Of a DNA stretch of 64,000 nucleotides, positions 9,521 through 19,442 are shown in pieces. This DNA is from Candidatus Nitrotoga sp. AM1P (GTDB lineage Bacteria; Pseudomonadota; Gammaproteobacteria; Burkholderiales; Gallionellaceae). The notes under the pieces are model-generated. The model was not told the origin of the DNA. It saw only the letters and a program-made list of their open reading frames with translations, and did no database searches. The stretch spans positions 2,728,001-2,792,000 of the forward strand of contig NZ_AP019547.1 in the NCBI RefSeq assembly GCF_013168275.1, in the 5' to 3' direction. Position 1 is the first letter of the stretch. Every line of letters begins with the position of its first letter. Made by a program: the position numbers and the translations under genes.

Positions 9521-10051
9521 GCTGGAGAGGTGCTCAACGATAAAACGCTGGAAGTAATTAGATTCTTATCGGGCGTAACTACGATCAAATTGTTCTCCTC
9601 TTAAGAAATAGTTAAACAAGTGTATCAAACGTTTGTTTTGAAGTAAACAGAGTGATATTCATGACGCTAATTTTTTAAAAGTTGATTCATATTAAGACTT
9701 GTTGTTTGAAGGTGAACAGCAGCGTTGTTGTGCTGATAGCGAACGATTATGATGTAACTTTCGCTATGGGCTAGACTGATATTTTTTGGACTGGCGAACG
9801 ATAGGGATGGCAAACTTAAAAAAGTATGGAGGTATTGCGCAGAGGACGATACTTCGAACAAGAGATTGACCGAAGTTTGCGTTCGGTAATATCTGTGCTA
9901 TAAGTTGTCGGATTGTGATTTGGTAGAGATAAGAGCAGAGTGCAGTCTTACGTTTGCTCACAAGATGAACATGTGCCGGGTAAAGCATTTGACACAGAAA
10001 TTTGAAAAAAGTCGTTTGTCTGTGCAGTATAAAGCGCGAATGAAATTTACC
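9521..10051. other. Noncoding gap between fabG and the TetR gene
   Basis: 531 bases without a supported gene. In many betaproteobacteria acpP and fabF would follow fabG here; all frames were read for the acyl carrier motif DSLD and for a ketosynthase and neither is present. The short frames at 9667-9861 and 9764-9988 resemble no known protein. The TetR promoter and its probable operator are at the left part. Confidence 0.6.
9615..9640. promoter_or_regulatory. Palindromic operator candidate upstream of the TetR gene
   Basis: A perfect 10-base palindrome CAAACGTTTG lies at 9626-9635. A wider inverted pair AAACAA / TTGTTT lies around it (9615-9620 and 9633-9638). The position about 100 bases before the regulator start fits autoregulation by a TetR-family repressor. 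This is inferred from symmetry and position only. Confidence 0.45.
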
Positions 10052-10795
10052 TCACTCCATGTATATTCCACCATTTACATGTAAGGTCGCGCCGGTTATG
10101 TAGGCCGCTCCCGGACCGGCAAGGAATGCTACGGTGGCAGCAATGTCAGCCACTTGCCCCAAGCGTTTTAACGGCACATGTTCAACCAATTTGTCGCGTT
10201 GTGGCTGTGATAATGCTTCAGTCATATCCGTAGCGATAAAACCGGGTGCGATGCAATTAACAGTGATGTTTCGACTCCCAATTTCGCAAGCTAGCGATTT
10301 GCTGAAACCGATGATGCCAGCCTTGGAGGCCGCGTAATTAGCTTGTCCCGCGTTGCCCATACTGCCTATCACCGAGGAGATATTGATAATGCGGCCATGG
10401 CGTGCCTTCATCATGGCTCGCAGTACGGCGCGACTCATTCTGAATACAGATTTCAGGTTGGTGGACATGATGTCATCCCACTCTTCATCGGTCATACGCG
10501 CTAGTAAATTGTCGCGAGTAATACCCGCGTTATTTACCAAAATAGAAATTTCACCATATTGCTTTCGAGTATCGCTGATAACCTGATCAATTTGTACGAC
10601 ATCATTGACGTCCAGCGCCATGCCACAGCCTTTGAGACCAGCTGCTGCCAAATATTCACTAATTGCCAGTGCTCCATCTTGGGTAGTTGCAGTGCCGATC
10701 ACGGTTGCACCCTGCCTGCCTAGTTCCAATACAATTCCTTGCCCGATACCACGACTGGCGCCGGTTATTAATGCGATCTGTCCTTGCAAACTCAT
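10052..10795 (-). CDS. fabG: 3-oxoacyl-ACP reductase FabG
   Basis: 247 residues, a classical short-chain dehydrogenase. It has the NADPH motif TGASRGIGQGI near the N-terminus, NNAG (about 86-89), catalytic Ser in NISSVIGSMGN, and the YAASK pair (Tyr-x-x-x-Lys) at about 151-155. It reduces 3-oxoacyl-ACP in each round of fatty acid elongation. A strong GGAGG site precedes the ATG, and it follows fabD by 16 bases. It is the last gene of the cluster here; acpP and fabF are not next to it. Confidence 0.97.
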   Translation of the reverse strand: MSLQGQIALITGASRGIGQGIVLELGRQGATVIGTATTQDGALAISEYLAAAGLKGCGMALDVNDVVQIDQVISDTRKQYGEISILVNNAGITRDNLLARMTDEEWDDIMSTNLKSVFRMSRAVLRAMMKARHGRIINISSVIGSMGNAGQANYAASKAGIIGFSKSLACEIGSRNITVNCIAPGFIATDMTEALSQPQRDKLVEHVPLKRLGQVADIAATVAFLAGPGAAYITGATLHVNGGIYME

Positions 10796-10811
10796 TCACC
10801 CTCCGGTTGTT

Positions 10812-11750
10812 TTATGACAATGCTGCCCATGCGGATTTCAAGGCTATGCTATCGTTCAGTGCCAATGCCTGTTGGTTGGTATCAATGCGTTTGTTCAGAC
10901 CCATCAGCACTTTGCCTGGTGCACATTCCACGTTATGTGTAATAAATTTTTGACTGAAGCATTGCACGATTTCTACCCAACGTACCGGCGAATATAACTG
11001 ACGTACGAGAGCATCTTTAATAGAGGGTACATCCATATAGCTTTTTACATCGGCATTGTGCAGCACCGGAATGGAGGGGACTTTCATCATCACGTCATTT
11101 AATCTCACGCGTAATAATTCCGCCGCACCACGCAATAGACTGCAATGTGATGGTACGCTCATTGGTAGCATCAGCGCGCGTTTCGCACCTTTGACCTTGG
11201 CCAACTCCATACCACGTTCTACCGCTGCACGGTGGCCGGCAATTACTACCTGTCCGGGTGTATTGAAATTGACGGCTTCCAATACTTCGTTTTGAGCGGC
11301 TTCAATGCACACTTTGAGCACGCTTTCGTCATCCAACCCAAGAATTGCAGCGATGCCCCCTACGCCATCCGGCACGGCTTCTTGCATACATTCAGCTCGA
11401 TAACGCACCAGTGGCAAAGCATCAGCAAATTGAAGCGCTCCACCTACTACCAGCGCGGTGTATTCGCCGAGGCTGTGACCAGCCAGTAATGCCGGTGTCG
11501 GAGCATTCAAGCTTTGCCAGGCGCGATATACCGCCACTCCGGCAGTCAGCATGAGCGGCTGCGTATTTATAGTAGCGTTGAGTTCCGCATCACTGCCTTC
11601 CGCAACCAATTTCCACAAGTCTTGGTGCAATATATCGGAAGCTTCGGCAAAGGTATCACGCACTACGGGGAAGTCGGCATAATTGTTCATCATGCCGCGT
11701 GATTGCGAGCCTTGCCCTGGAAAAACGAAAGCGAATTTAGTTATAAGCAC
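10812..11750 (-). CDS. fabD: Malonyl-CoA:ACP transacylase FabD
   Basis: About 312 residues from a GTG at 11750 (VLITKFAFVFPGQGSQSRGM). The catalytic Ser is in GHSLGEY, with the His in VPSHCSLL. FabD moves malonyl groups from CoA to acyl carrier protein. The frame stays open far upstream inside fabH, but family members start right before KFAFVFPGQGSQ, and 312 residues match the usual length (309 in E. coli). No clear ribosome site precedes the GTG, and the gap to fabH is 20 bases, so coupling to fabH translation is likely. Confidence 0.94.
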   Translation of the reverse strand: MLITKFAFVFPGQGSQSRGMMNNYADFPVVRDTFAEASDILHQDLWKLVAEGSDAELNATINTQPLMLTAGVAVYRAWQSLNAPTPALLAGHSLGEYTALVVGGALQFADALPLVRYRAECMQEAVPDGVGGIAAILGLDDESVLKVCIEAAQNEVLEAVNFNTPGQVVIAGHRAAVERGMELAKVKGAKRALMLPMSVPSHCSLLRGAAELLRVRLNDVMMKVPSIPVLHNADVKSYMDVPSIKDALVRQLYSPVRWVEIVQCFSQKFITHNVECAPGKVLMGLNKRIDTNQQALALNDSIALKSAWAALS

Positions 11751-11770
11751 TTGGAGAATATTATGAGAAG

Positions 11771-12757
11771 TTACCAGCGCAGTAAAACTGCACCCCAGGT
11801 GAAACCACCGCCGACTGCCTCCAGTAGCACATGCTGACCGGACTGAATGCGTCCATCGCGCACTGCGGTGTCGAGCGCTAGTGGAATGGATGCCGCCGAC
11901 GTATTGCCGTGATGGGCAACGGTCACCACAACTTTGTCCATGCTCAGTCCAAGCTTCTTGGCTGTGGCTTCCATTATGCGAATATTGGCTTGGTGAGGAA
12001 CGAGCCAATCGATGTCGGTACACTTCATTTTGTTCTCGGCCAAGACCTCTTCCACTACTTCACTTAGTACTTTGACAGCGAACTTAAATACCGCCTGGCC
12101 GTCCATTTTAATGTAAGGGTCGCCGAAGATTGCGCCATCACGTATGCCGCCGTCAGCGCTTAATATGTTACGGTGGCTACCGTCGGCGTGCAACTTGGCG
12201 GATAGGATGCCCGGCACATCGCTACGCTGCAATACTACCGCGCCTGCCCCATCACCAAACAATACACAGGTAGTACGATCTTCCCAGTTAAGCAAGCGTG
12301 ATAATGCTTCGGTGCCTACTACTAAGGCATTGCGTGCCTGCCCGCCTCGAATAAATAGATCAGCGGTATTTAACGCGTAAATAAAGCCGCTGCATACAGC
12401 CTGTACGTCGAAGGCCGCGCCATTTTTAATGCCCAGCTTGTCTTGCAGGATACACGCAGTACTGGGTAGGATGTTATCCGGTGTAGTCGTAGCGACAATG
12501 ACCAAATCAATTTCATCTACGCCGATTCCAGCCGCCTCTAGTGCGCGTTGACTGGCATGCACTGCCATATCACTAGCTTGCTCATTTTCAGCAGCAAAAT
12601 GCCGTTCGACAATGCCGCTGCGGGTGACAATCCAGTCATGCGAAGTATCGACCAGTTTTTCAAGATCGAAGTTAGTTAACACCTTGGTTGGTAGGTAGCT
12701 GCCGGTACCGATTATTTTTGAATATATCAGGAAACCTCCCTTGTTTTTTGTTGGCAT
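11771..12757 (-). CDS. fabH: 3-oxoacyl-ACP synthase III FabH
   Basis: Up to 328 residues. The catalytic triad is visible: Cys in [10 protein letters not shown], His in [10 protein letters not shown] and Asn in [11 protein letters not shown]. FabH starts fatty acid synthesis by condensing acetyl-CoA with malonyl-ACP. The given start is the only in-frame ATG (12757), which lies inside plsX and has a poor ribosome site. The family N-terminus ([12 protein letters not shown] in E. coli) aligns from residue 12 on, just after a strong GGGAGG at 12734-12739. The real start may therefore be CTG at 12730 or ATA at 12727. Confidence 0.94.
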   Translation of the reverse strand: MPTKNKGGFLIYSKIIGTGSYLPTKVLTNFDLEKLVDTSHDWIVTRSGIVERHFAAENEQASDMAVHASQRALEAAGIGVDEIDLVIVATTTPDNILPSTACILQDKLGIKNGAAFDVQAVCSGFIYALNTADLFIRGGQARNALVVGTEALSRLLNWEDRTTCVLFGDGAGAVVLQRSDVPGILSAKLHADGSHRNILSADGGIRDGAIFGDPYIKMDGQAVFKFAVKVLSEVVEEVLAENKMKCTDIDWLVPHQANIRIMEATAKKLGLSMDKVVVTVAHHGNTSAASIPLALDTAVRDGRIQSGQHVLLEAVGGGFTWGAVLLRW

Positions 12758-13764
12758 GCATCATGCCATTTCTCTATGTGCTCGCTAATATGATGCAACA
12801 TGCCGCCGCGCGCTTCTTCGGCGGCACGTTCAATGGCGCAAAAGAAGGCGAACGCATCGGCAGAGCCATGACTTTTCAGCACGATACCTTTCAGTCCCAA
12901 TAGGCTGGCACCGTTGTAACGGCGAGGATCAACACGGCGTTTGAATGCCTTAAGTACCGGAGTGGCAAGTAGCCCGGCCAATTTGGTAAATATATTACGG
13001 TTAAACTCTTCACGCAGGAAACCACCCAACATTTGCGCCAGTCCCTCTGTTGTTTTTAGTGCAACATTACCGACAAAGCCGTCACAAACTACTACGTCAG
13101 TTACTCCCTTGAAAATATCGTTGCCTTCGATATTGCCGTAAAAATTTAAATCGCTTTGCCGCAACAGCTCGCTTGCTTGCTTGACGATTTCATTGCCCTT
13201 AATATCTTCACTGCCAATATTGAGCAGACCTACCGTAGGATTATTTTTATGTTCAATAGCATAAACCAGAGCGGTACCCATCAGGGCGAACTGTAATAAA
13301 TTCTCAGCGTTACAATCCACATTCGCGCCAAGGTCTAGCATACAGACTTGCCCCTTATAAGTGGGCAGAAATGAAGCAATCGCGGGGCGGTCTATGCCAG
13401 GCAACATTTTTAGCACATAACGCGCTGTTGCCATCAATGCACCAGTATTTCCGGCACTTACGCAAGCAGACGCCTCGCCATTTTTGACAAGATTAATGGC
13501 CACACGCATGGAAGAATCTTTTTTACTACGTAGCACCAATTGGGGGGATTCATCCATGCCGACCACTTCGCTGGCTGCCTGGATACGCAGTCGTGGCTCA
13601 ATAGACATTTTGGTGATGCGCAACTCAGCTTCGATGGCGTCGGGCAAGCCAACCAATACGATAGTATCGGTTGGATGTTGTTTCAGATATCTCACCGCAG
13701 CGGGAATGGTGACGCGCGTTCCGTGGTCGCCACCCATGGCATCAATGGCTATTGTGACATCCAC
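12727..13764 (-). CDS. plsX: Phosphate acyltransferase PlsX
   Basis: 345 residues, starting with GTG as (M)[21 protein letters not shown], the standard PlsX opening; AGAGGA lies about 8 bases upstream. Further family motifs are [38 protein letters not shown] and [14 protein letters not shown]. PlsX converts acyl-ACP to acyl-phosphate, the first step in phospholipid assembly. It lies between rpmF and fabH, the common order in proteobacteria, and its end overlaps the longest reading of fabH by 31 bases. Confidence 0.97.
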   Translation of the reverse strand: MDVTIAIDAMGGDHGTRVTIPAAVRYLKQHPTDTIVLVGLPDAIEAELRITKMSIEPRLRIQAASEVVGMDESPQLVLRSKKDSSMRVAINLVKNGEASACVSAGNTGALMATARYVLKMLPGIDRPAIASFLPTYKGQVCMLDLGANVDCNAENLLQFALMGTALVYAIEHKNNPTVGLLNIGSEDIKGNEIVKQASELLRQSDLNFYGNIEGNDIFKGVTDVVVCDGFVGNVALKTTEGLAQMLGGFLREEFNRNIFTKLAGLLATPVLKAFKRRVDPRRYNGASLLGLKGIVLKSHGSADAFAFFCAIERAAEEARGGMLHHISEHIEKWHDACQQKTREVS

Positions 13765-13860
13765 CAGGCGATCCTCTTACGCTTTGCTCAACTTGGATTT
13801 GGGATACATGGATGCGTCTGCACCTTTTTATGTGGTGGGTATCCGCTACCGCAAGTGTGT

Positions 13861-14040
13861 TTAGTCGCCTTTTATTTTGATAACTCTTTTGCCGCGATAA
13901 TAGCCAGTTGGACTGATGTGGTGACGCAGATGTTGTTCACCAGTAGAGGGTTCAACCGCTAGCGCCGGGCTAACCAGAAAATCGTGCGAGCGGTGCATAC
14001 CACGCTTGGATGGGGATTTTTTATTCTGTTGGACAGCCAT
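13861..14040 (-). CDS. rpmF: 50S ribosomal protein L32
   Basis: 59 residues starting [20 protein letters not shown], the hallmark N-terminus of bacterial L32. The C-terminal half has [20 protein letters not shown]. No zinc-binding cysteines are present, so it is the C-minus form. AAGGAG lies 6 bases before the ATG. It lies between yceD and plsX, as in many proteobacteria, where yceD-rpmF-plsX-fab genes are cotranscribed. Confidence 0.97.
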   Translation of the reverse strand: MAVQQNKKSPSKRGMHRSHDFLVSPALAVEPSTGEQHLRHHISPTGYYRGKRVIKIKGD

Positions 14041-14071
14041 ATTAACTCCTTACAAAACCTATAATAAAAAA

Positions 14072-14596
14072 CTACTTGTATTTCAACTCGGACAGTACAG
14101 CAAATGGATTTTTATCTATCCGATCTGGCTCTTCCACTACATACCCTTCTTTCACAGGTCGACAAATGCCTACAGGATGTCTTGGTGCAAATGGCAAATT
14201 CAGTAAAATCTCTTCCTCAAACAAAGAAAATACGTCCAAATGACTATCAACTAAAATGCTATCTATCTCATCTTCCTCAACAGATAAGTCATCCAAGTCT
14301 TTCACCAAAAGTAATTGGGAAAACAGCTTTAATGGATAAATTAAGCCCTGTAAACATCGCTGACACCGCAGTTGGCAAAGTCCGTTCAGTTTCACTTCCA
14401 ACATTGGTTTGTCATTGCTGTCACGAAAACCGCGCAGGATGTAGCTAATGTCTTCTTTGTGATCGTGTTCAAAACCAGCATCAAGAACAACCAGCTTATC
14501 TTGAAGTCGAGGCATTTGAGCCATTGCAATCTCACCGCGTAACTCTCGGTTGTTATTAGCAAAGTCCAAGCTATCAATAAATTGCCGTTCAAACAT
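14072..14596 (-). CDS. yceD: YceD family (DUF177) 23S rRNA accumulation protein
   Basis: 174 residues. It contains the DUF177 core: LEVKLNGLCQLRCQRCLQGLIYPLK with a CxxC pair, then an acidic segment (LVKDLDDLSVEEDEID) and the C-terminal EEEILLNLPFAPRH. E. coli YceD affects 23S rRNA levels. Placement directly before rpmF matches the usual yceD-rpmF pair and supports the call. The ribosome site is weak. Confidence 0.88.
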   Translation of the reverse strand: MFERQFIDSLDFANNNRELRGEIAMAQMPRLQDKLVVLDAGFEHDHKEDISYILRGFRDSNDKPMLEVKLNGLCQLRCQRCLQGLIYPLKLFSQLLLVKDLDDLSVEEDEIDSILVDSHLDVFSLFEEEILLNLPFAPRHPVGICRPVKEGYVVEEPDRIDKNPFAVLSELKYK

Positions 14597-14729
14597 AAGG
14601 CGAGCATGATATATATCTCACCTGTTTTTGTCAAAAAAGCCTATCGATATTAATCGTATTGGCTGTAAATGGACTTAACGTAATGCTTGACGACAAGGTC
14701 AGTGTTAGGTGATTCTTTATAGATTACGT

Positions 14730-14975
14730 TCATATCATTCCGCACAATGCCTGTTTTTCGCTACGCGATAACTCTTTGATCTGTAGTTCGCGCTTTAAGG
14801 CAGCGGATTTATCGACGCATGGCTCGACGTGCATTAGTCGTACTGGGCCACGGCCACGAGTATATTTCGCCGCCTCTCCAGCATTATGCGCGGCTAGACG
14901 TTTTTCCAGATTGTTGGTGATGCCGCAATACAGAGTACCGTCTGTACAAGAAATGAGGTAGCAAACCCAGCTCAT
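14730..14975 (-). CDS. Small GIY-YIG domain protein (YhbQ type)
   Basis: 81 residues: MSWVCYLISCTDGTLYCGITNNLEKRLAAHNAG. The GIY-YIG core (here CYL and YCGIT) and the downstream Arg of LEKRLAAHN, GRGPV and the Glu of LKRELQIK are all visible. Small single-domain proteins of this kind are widespread, bind nucleic acid and have no settled role. The ATG at 14975 is chosen because GAGGAA lies 6 bases before it; a GTG start 27 bases upstream is possible but has a worse site. It follows lnt by 28 bases on the same strand. Confidence 0.86.
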   Translation of the reverse strand: MSWVCYLISCTDGTLYCGITNNLEKRLAAHNAGEAAKYTRGRGPVRLMHVEPCVDKSAALKRELQIKELSRSEKQALCGMI

Positions 14976-15003
14976 TGTGAATTCCTCAATGCGTTCTTCC
15001 ACC

Positions 15004-16536
15004 TTAAGCTTTTACGTTGGGAGAGTGTGTGGAAAGTGGGTGAGGAGTGGGCCTTCGCTGCATCAGTTTGGCTAAGACGAGCATCATTATCAAAATAATC
15101 AGCACTGCCGCGTTGCCCCAGCGCACATAGGGTGTACTGCCGGTATAGCCCTGCGCCTGCCCGGTGAGTATGCCTTCCTCATGTTGTGGCAACATCTGCT
15201 GTACGCTGCCATCGCGCCTGATGATAGAGGTTACGCCAGTGTTCGTGGCGCGCAGCATCATGCGTCCTGTTTCCAGTGCGCGCATTTGTGCGATTTGGTT
15301 GTGCTGCATTGCAGCGTGCGATTTACCATACCAGGCATCGTTGCTGACATTTACCAGCAAGCTTGCCTCCGGCAAGTAACGGATGATTTCTTCGCCGAAT
15401 ACATCCTCATAGCAAATTTGTACGGCAACGCGTTGACCTGCTATGCGCAATACCGGTTGCCGCTCCCCGCCGCGTGCTAAGTCAGACATGGGAATATTCA
15501 ATACTTCGTTGACGACCCAGCCCAACGCTGGGCGCAATGGGATGAATTCGCCGAAGGGCACCAGATGGTTTTTACGGTAGTTTTGGCTATTCGCTGTGCC
15601 AAGCGTAAATACGCTGTTGTAGTGCAGTTCATTGTCACTTTCAAAGGCACCGATAAGAATATCGCCGCCATTTTGCCGGGCGTGCCTGCGCAAGATATCC
15701 ATGTAATTTTCCGGCAGATTGTGGCGTAGCAGGGGCAATGCGGTTTCCGGTAAAATGATCAAACGTGCATCGGTTTGCAGCACCAGTCGGCGATAGGTTT
15801 CCAGCGTGTCGATCAGTTTTTCTTCGTGGAATTTGAGATCCTGCGGAATATTGCCCTGCAACAATGCAACCTTGAACGGTTCCCCTTCAGGCTGTGTCCA
15901 GTTTATGGCACGCAGTGCCGCAGCGCTGGCCCATAGCAGCAACAGCGCCGCCAGTGCCGCTTTCCCTTGAGTATTCCAACGCATTTGCCACAATAGCGCC
16001 AGCAATCCTGCACTTATCGTTACCGCTAGTGATACACCATAAACGCCGAATATTGGCGCATATCCCACCAAGGGGCTAGCAGATACTTGTGAATAAGCCA
16101 GTGTTAGCCAGGGAAAGCCAGTGAACAGCAGCCCGCGTATCCATTCCAGAAGCACCCACAATGCAGGTATTACCAGTATCAATCGCACCCAGGAAGGAAC
16201 TCGCAATCTTGCCTGTGTATAACCAATCAATGCGGGAAATAACGCCAAGAATGCAGCGAACAGAGCGGTAGTGGAGAGCGCTAGTAAGAGTGGCATGTCG
16301 CCGTAATCATGCTGCGCAATATATAGCCAGCCTATGCCGGCACTGAATAAACCAAAACCAAAGAAAAACCCCAGCCATGTTGCCGCACGTTTCCCATTTG
16401 CCTGGTGCCACAGCCAGAACAGTGCAGCTAGTGAGAAGATAACAAGAGGGAATAGTGAAAAGGGTGCAAAGCCTGGAACGGTAAGCAAGCCAAGACAAAA
16501 AGCAATAATGAATCTATACGTAGAAATGAATTTCAC
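15004..16536 (-). CDS. lnt: Apolipoprotein N-acyltransferase
   Basis: 510 residues. About six to seven N-terminal membrane segments are followed by a nitrilase-like periplasmic domain. The catalytic triad is in place: Glu in LIILPETALPL, Lys in YRKNHLVPFGEF and Cys in VAVQICYEDVFG. A C-terminal helix (AAVLIILIMMLVLAKLM) follows. Lnt adds the third acyl chain to lipoproteins, such as the lipoprotein candidates elsewhere in this window. It is divergent from the CbbY-like gene, with 146 bases between the starts. Confidence 0.96.
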   Translation of the reverse strand: MKFISTYRFIIAFCLGLLTVPGFAPFSLFPLVIFSLAALFWLWHQANGKRAATWLGFFFGFGLFSAGIGWLYIAQHDYGDMPLLLALSTTALFAAFLALFPALIGYTQARLRVPSWVRLILVIPALWVLLEWIRGLLFTGFPWLTLAYSQVSASPLVGYAPIFGVYGVSLAVTISAGLLALLWQMRWNTQGKAALAALLLLWASAAALRAINWTQPEGEPFKVALLQGNIPQDLKFHEEKLIDTLETYRRLVLQTDARLIILPETALPLLRHNLPENYMDILRRHARQNGGDILIGAFESDNELHYNSVFTLGTANSQNYRKNHLVPFGEFIPLRPALGWVVNEVLNIPMSDLARGGERQPVLRIAGQRVAVQICYEDVFGEEIIRYLPEASLLVNVSNDAWYGKSHAAMQHNQIAQMRALETGRMMLRATNTGVTSIIRRDGSVQQMLPQHEEGILTGQAQGYTGSTPYVRWGNAAVLIILIMMLVLAKLMQRRPTPHPLSTHSPNVKA

Positions 16537-16682
16537 AGAAAATTACCGCCGGATTGATCTTGCTAATTATATGGCTTCTCCAATATTATTTATAATTGCC
16601 CGTGGAAACTTGAAATTCAACTTATAAAGATGCAAGGTGCAATTTTTATGAGTATTGCTAAATCGCTAATGGAAGGTTCGGA

Positions 16683-17408
16683 ATGAAAACTAAAGCTATA
16701 ATTTTTGACGTAGACGGCACGTTAGCAGATACCGAAGAGGCCCATCGCCTCTCGTTTAATAGAACATTCGCGGAAAATCATCTTGACTGGAACTGGGACG
16801 TTGCACTGTATGACAAGTTGCTTAAAGTGACGGGCGGTAAAGAACGAATCCATCATTTTATTACTGCCTATGTACCTGATTTCCAGAAGCCGGCTGATTA
16901 TGAGGGTTTTGTAAAACACCTTCATTTGGTCAAGACCGCGCATTACACCGCGATGTTACGCGAAGGTGGTATTCCACTGCGCCCTAATATAAAACGATTG
17001 ATTACCGAAGCCAAACAGGCAGGATTGAAGCTTGCCATTGCTACGACCACCTCGCTGGATAACGTCGTGACACTTTTACAACAGGGATTGGGCGCTGATA
17101 GCGAAGCTCTATTCGACGTCATTGGTTATGGCGATATCGTTCAGCATAAAAAACCCGCACCTGACATTTATTATTGGGTGTTGGAGAGGTTGGGCCTCGA
17201 TGCTGCTGATTGCATAGCGCTGGAAGATTCTGAGAATGGCTTGCGCTCCAGTTTGGCCGCTGGATTGAAAACTTTCATCACAATTAATCACTACACGAGC
17301 AAGCAGGATTTTTCTGGAGCGTCAGCAGTACTGGATGATTTAAGCGATCTGGAAAGTTTTTATCAGGTTGCGGGTCTGGATTTCTCCAAACAGACGGTTT
17401 CTGTTTAA
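16683..17408 (+). CDS. HAD-superfamily phosphatase, CbbY-like
   Basis: 241 residues. HAD motif I is FDVDGTLADTE (about residues 9-19), motif II is TTTS (AIATTTSLDN) and motifs III/IV are KKPAPDIY and ALEDSENGL. The cap region and the run HRLSFNRTFAENHLDWNWDVALYDKLLKVTGGKERI match CbbY proteins, sugar-phosphate phosphatases (xylulose-1,5-bisphosphate in known CbbY) linked to the Calvin cycle. No Rubisco gene is near, so the link to carbon fixation is inference. GGAAGG lies upstream of the ATG. Confidence 0.85.
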   Translation: MKTKAIIFDVDGTLADTEEAHRLSFNRTFAENHLDWNWDVALYDKLLKVTGGKERIHHFITAYVPDFQKPADYEGFVKHLHLVKTAHYTAMLREGGIPLRPNIKRLITEAKQAGLKLAIATTTSLDNVVTLLQQGLGADSEALFDVIGYGDIVQHKKPAPDIYYWVLERLGLDAADCIALEDSENGLRSSLAAGLKTFITINHYTSKQDFSGASAVLDDLSDLESFYQVAGLDFSKQTVSV

Positions 17409-17434
17409 AATTTTGCAATCAATATTTTGATACG

Positions 17435-17452
17435 CTCTCCTGATCGGGAGAG
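17435..17452 (+). terminator. Hairpin after the CbbY-like gene
   Basis: Arms CTCTCC and GGAGAG enclose a 6-base loop about 27 bases after the stop codon. No T-run follows, so it is a weak terminator candidate; it could instead protect the 3' end. Confidence 0.3.
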
Positions 17453-17647
17453 TGCTCTCCTTGCTGAATAGCCAACGTAAATTTAATGGCTTCTACTTAT
17501 TTTATCTAAAGCGCGCTCGCAACGAATGGCATAACCATAGGAATAATACGAGTTGCAATCGTGTAGCATAGCGCTCCCGCATCGTTTCTGGAGTAGCCGC
17601 ACCAGTATGTATTGCTATCACTGCATTGGACTTGATTACAAAAAAAT

Positions 17648-18379
17648 ATGGAAAAAATACGCCTTTCAAAACTGATGTCCGAACAGGGCTTGTGCTCCCG
17701 CCGCGAGGCAGATAGCTATATTGAACGTGGGTGGGTGTTGGTGGATGGCAAGCCAGTAACTGAGTTGGGTACGAAAATAGATCCTGCCCAGCGTATCACG
17801 TTGAACCGCGCCGCCCAGGCACAACAGCAAACACGCGTAACGATTTTGTTGAATAAGCCAATTGGTTTTGTGTCCGGGCAGGCAGAAGACAACCACAAGC
17901 CCGTAGTTACCCTGATTAATGCTTCATCGCGCTTTGCCAGCGATCAATCACCGCTGTCTTTTCATCCCATGCATTTGAAAGGTATCGCGCCCGCGGGCCG
18001 GCTGGATATTGATTCGCAGGGTTTGCTGGTATTGACTCAGGATGGCCGCATCGCCAAACAACTTGTCGGCGAAGATTCCGGCCTCGACAAAGAATATCTG
18101 GTGCGCGTGCAGGGAAAAATTTTAGCTAACGGTCTATCCATGTTGAACCACGGTCTTAAACTGGATGGAGAGGTGCTTAAGCCTGCTAGAGTAAGCTGGT
18201 TGAATGATGATCAATTGCGTTTTATTTTGCGCGAAGGCAAAAAACGTCAGATTCGTCGCATGTGTGAGCTGGTTGGGTTGAAAGTTACTGGGCTAAAGCG
18301 CGTGCGTATCGGCAAGATTAAATTGGGCGATTTGCCCAGCGGGCAATGGCGCTACCTGCGCGAAGACGAAGCATTCTAA
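17648..18379 (+). CDS. RsuA/RluF-family rRNA pseudouridine synthase
   Basis: 243 residues. An S4 RNA-binding domain ([34 protein letters not shown]) is followed by the catalytic domain. The catalytic Asp is in the motif [20 protein letters not shown], with KEYLVRV and [19 protein letters not shown] further on. The pattern resembles RluF (23S rRNA U2604 in E. coli), though RsuA and RluB relatives are close, so the exact target base is not certain. It lies 18 bases before queA. Confidence 0.9.
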   Translation: MEKIRLSKLMSEQGLCSRREADSYIERGWVLVDGKPVTELGTKIDPAQRITLNRAAQAQQQTRVTILLNKPIGFVSGQAEDNHKPVVTLINASSRFASDQSPLSFHPMHLKGIAPAGRLDIDSQGLLVLTQDGRIAKQLVGEDSGLDKEYLVRVQGKILANGLSMLNHGLKLDGEVLKPARVSWLNDDQLRFILREGKKRQIRRMCELVGLKVTGLKRVRIGKIKLGDLPSGQWRYLREDEAF

Positions 18380-18397
18380 TCGTTGCAAAATTTTGTG

Positions 18398-19414
18398 ATG
18401 TTCACCGACGAATTTAACTTCGCACTCCCCGACCACTTGATTGCGCAACACCCGCCCGAGCGGCGTGATGCCAGTCGTTTGTTGTGCATACGTGGGGAGG
18501 CTAGAGAAGACTCCCTATTTGCCAATTTACCATCCCTGGTACGTGAACATGATTTGCTGGTGTTAAACGATGCGCGCGTGCTGAAGGCACGTCTTTTTGG
18601 AGTAAAGGAAAGCGGCGGTAAAATTGAAGTATTGATCGAGCGCATTCTTGATGAACATCATGCGCTGGCCCAAGTGCGCGCCAGCCATGCACCCAAGCCG
18701 GGCAGCCAGTTGTTGCTGACAGGGCATCTTCCCGTTACGGTGTTGGGACGCGAGCGAGAATTTTTCTGCTTGCGCTTCGACAGCACAGAGAATGTGTCGA
18801 CATTGTTGGAACAATACGGGCAGTTGCCGTTACCCCCCTATATCACTCATGCAGCTAATGCCGAGGACGAAGAGCGGTATCAGACGGTATATGCATGTCA
18901 GCCCGGTTCGGTAGCTGCGCCCACGGCAGGGCTGCACTTTGATGAGGCAATGCTCGCCACCTTACGCGCTCAAGGTACGCAACTCGCCTATCTAACTTTA
19001 CATGTCGGCGCTGGCACTTTTCAGCCGGTGCGTGCAGATAATGTCCGTGATCATGTGATGCATAGCGAACGTTATGTCATTCCGCAAGCCACGGCGGATG
19101 CCATTCTGAAGGCACGGGCGCGAGGGGGGCGGATCATCGCGGTTGGCACGACCAGTTTACGTGCACTGGAAAGCGCAGCGCAACAAGGCCGGTTACTAGC
19201 CGGGGAGGGTGAGACAAGTATTTTCATTGTTCCAGGGTATCGTTTCAAAGTGGTGGATGTTTTGTTGACTAATTTCCATTTGCCCAAGTCCACTCTACTG
19301 ATGCTGGTGTGCGCTTTCGGTGGCATGGACGCAATGCTCGCTGCCTATAGCCATGCGGTGGAACAGCAATATCGTTTTTTCAGTTATGGCGATGCCATGC
19401 TGATTGAGCGGTAG
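18398..19414 (+). CDS. queA: S-adenosylmethionine:tRNA ribosyltransferase-isomerase QueA
   Basis: About 338 residues: [29 protein letters not shown], a typical QueA opening. Further conserved stretches are [38 protein letters not shown] and [11 protein letters not shown], then [26 protein letters not shown]. QueA adds the epoxycyclopentane precursor of queuosine to tRNA. The frame can extend to a TTG at 18383, but the ATG at 18398 fits the family. tgt, a common partner, is not next; an IS110 element follows the stop codon within 30 bases. Confidence 0.96.
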   Translation: MFTDEFNFALPDHLIAQHPPERRDASRLLCIRGEAREDSLFANLPSLVREHDLLVLNDARVLKARLFGVKESGGKIEVLIERILDEHHALAQVRASHAPKPGSQLLLTGHLPVTVLGREREFFCLRFDSTENVSTLLEQYGQLPLPPYITHAANAEDEERYQTVYACQPGSVAAPTAGLHFDEAMLATLRAQGTQLAYLTLHVGAGTFQPVRADNVRDHVMHSERYVIPQATADAILKARARGGRIIAVGTTSLRALESAAQQGRLLAGEGETSIFIVPGYRFKVVDVLLTNFHLPKSTLLMLVCAFGGMDAMLAAYSHAVEQQYRFFSYGDAMLIER

Positions 19415-19442
19415 CATGTTTGTGTAGATACCGTCTTTAAAG

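Noticed and set aside
9764..9988. Minus-strand frame of 74 codons where acpP would be expected
   Set aside because: No DSLD phosphopantetheine motif or acidic helix pattern of acyl carrier protein; translation looks random.
13540..13962. Plus-strand frame of 140 codons across plsX and rpmF
   Set aside because: Overlaps two well-supported genes on the other strand and resembles nothing known.
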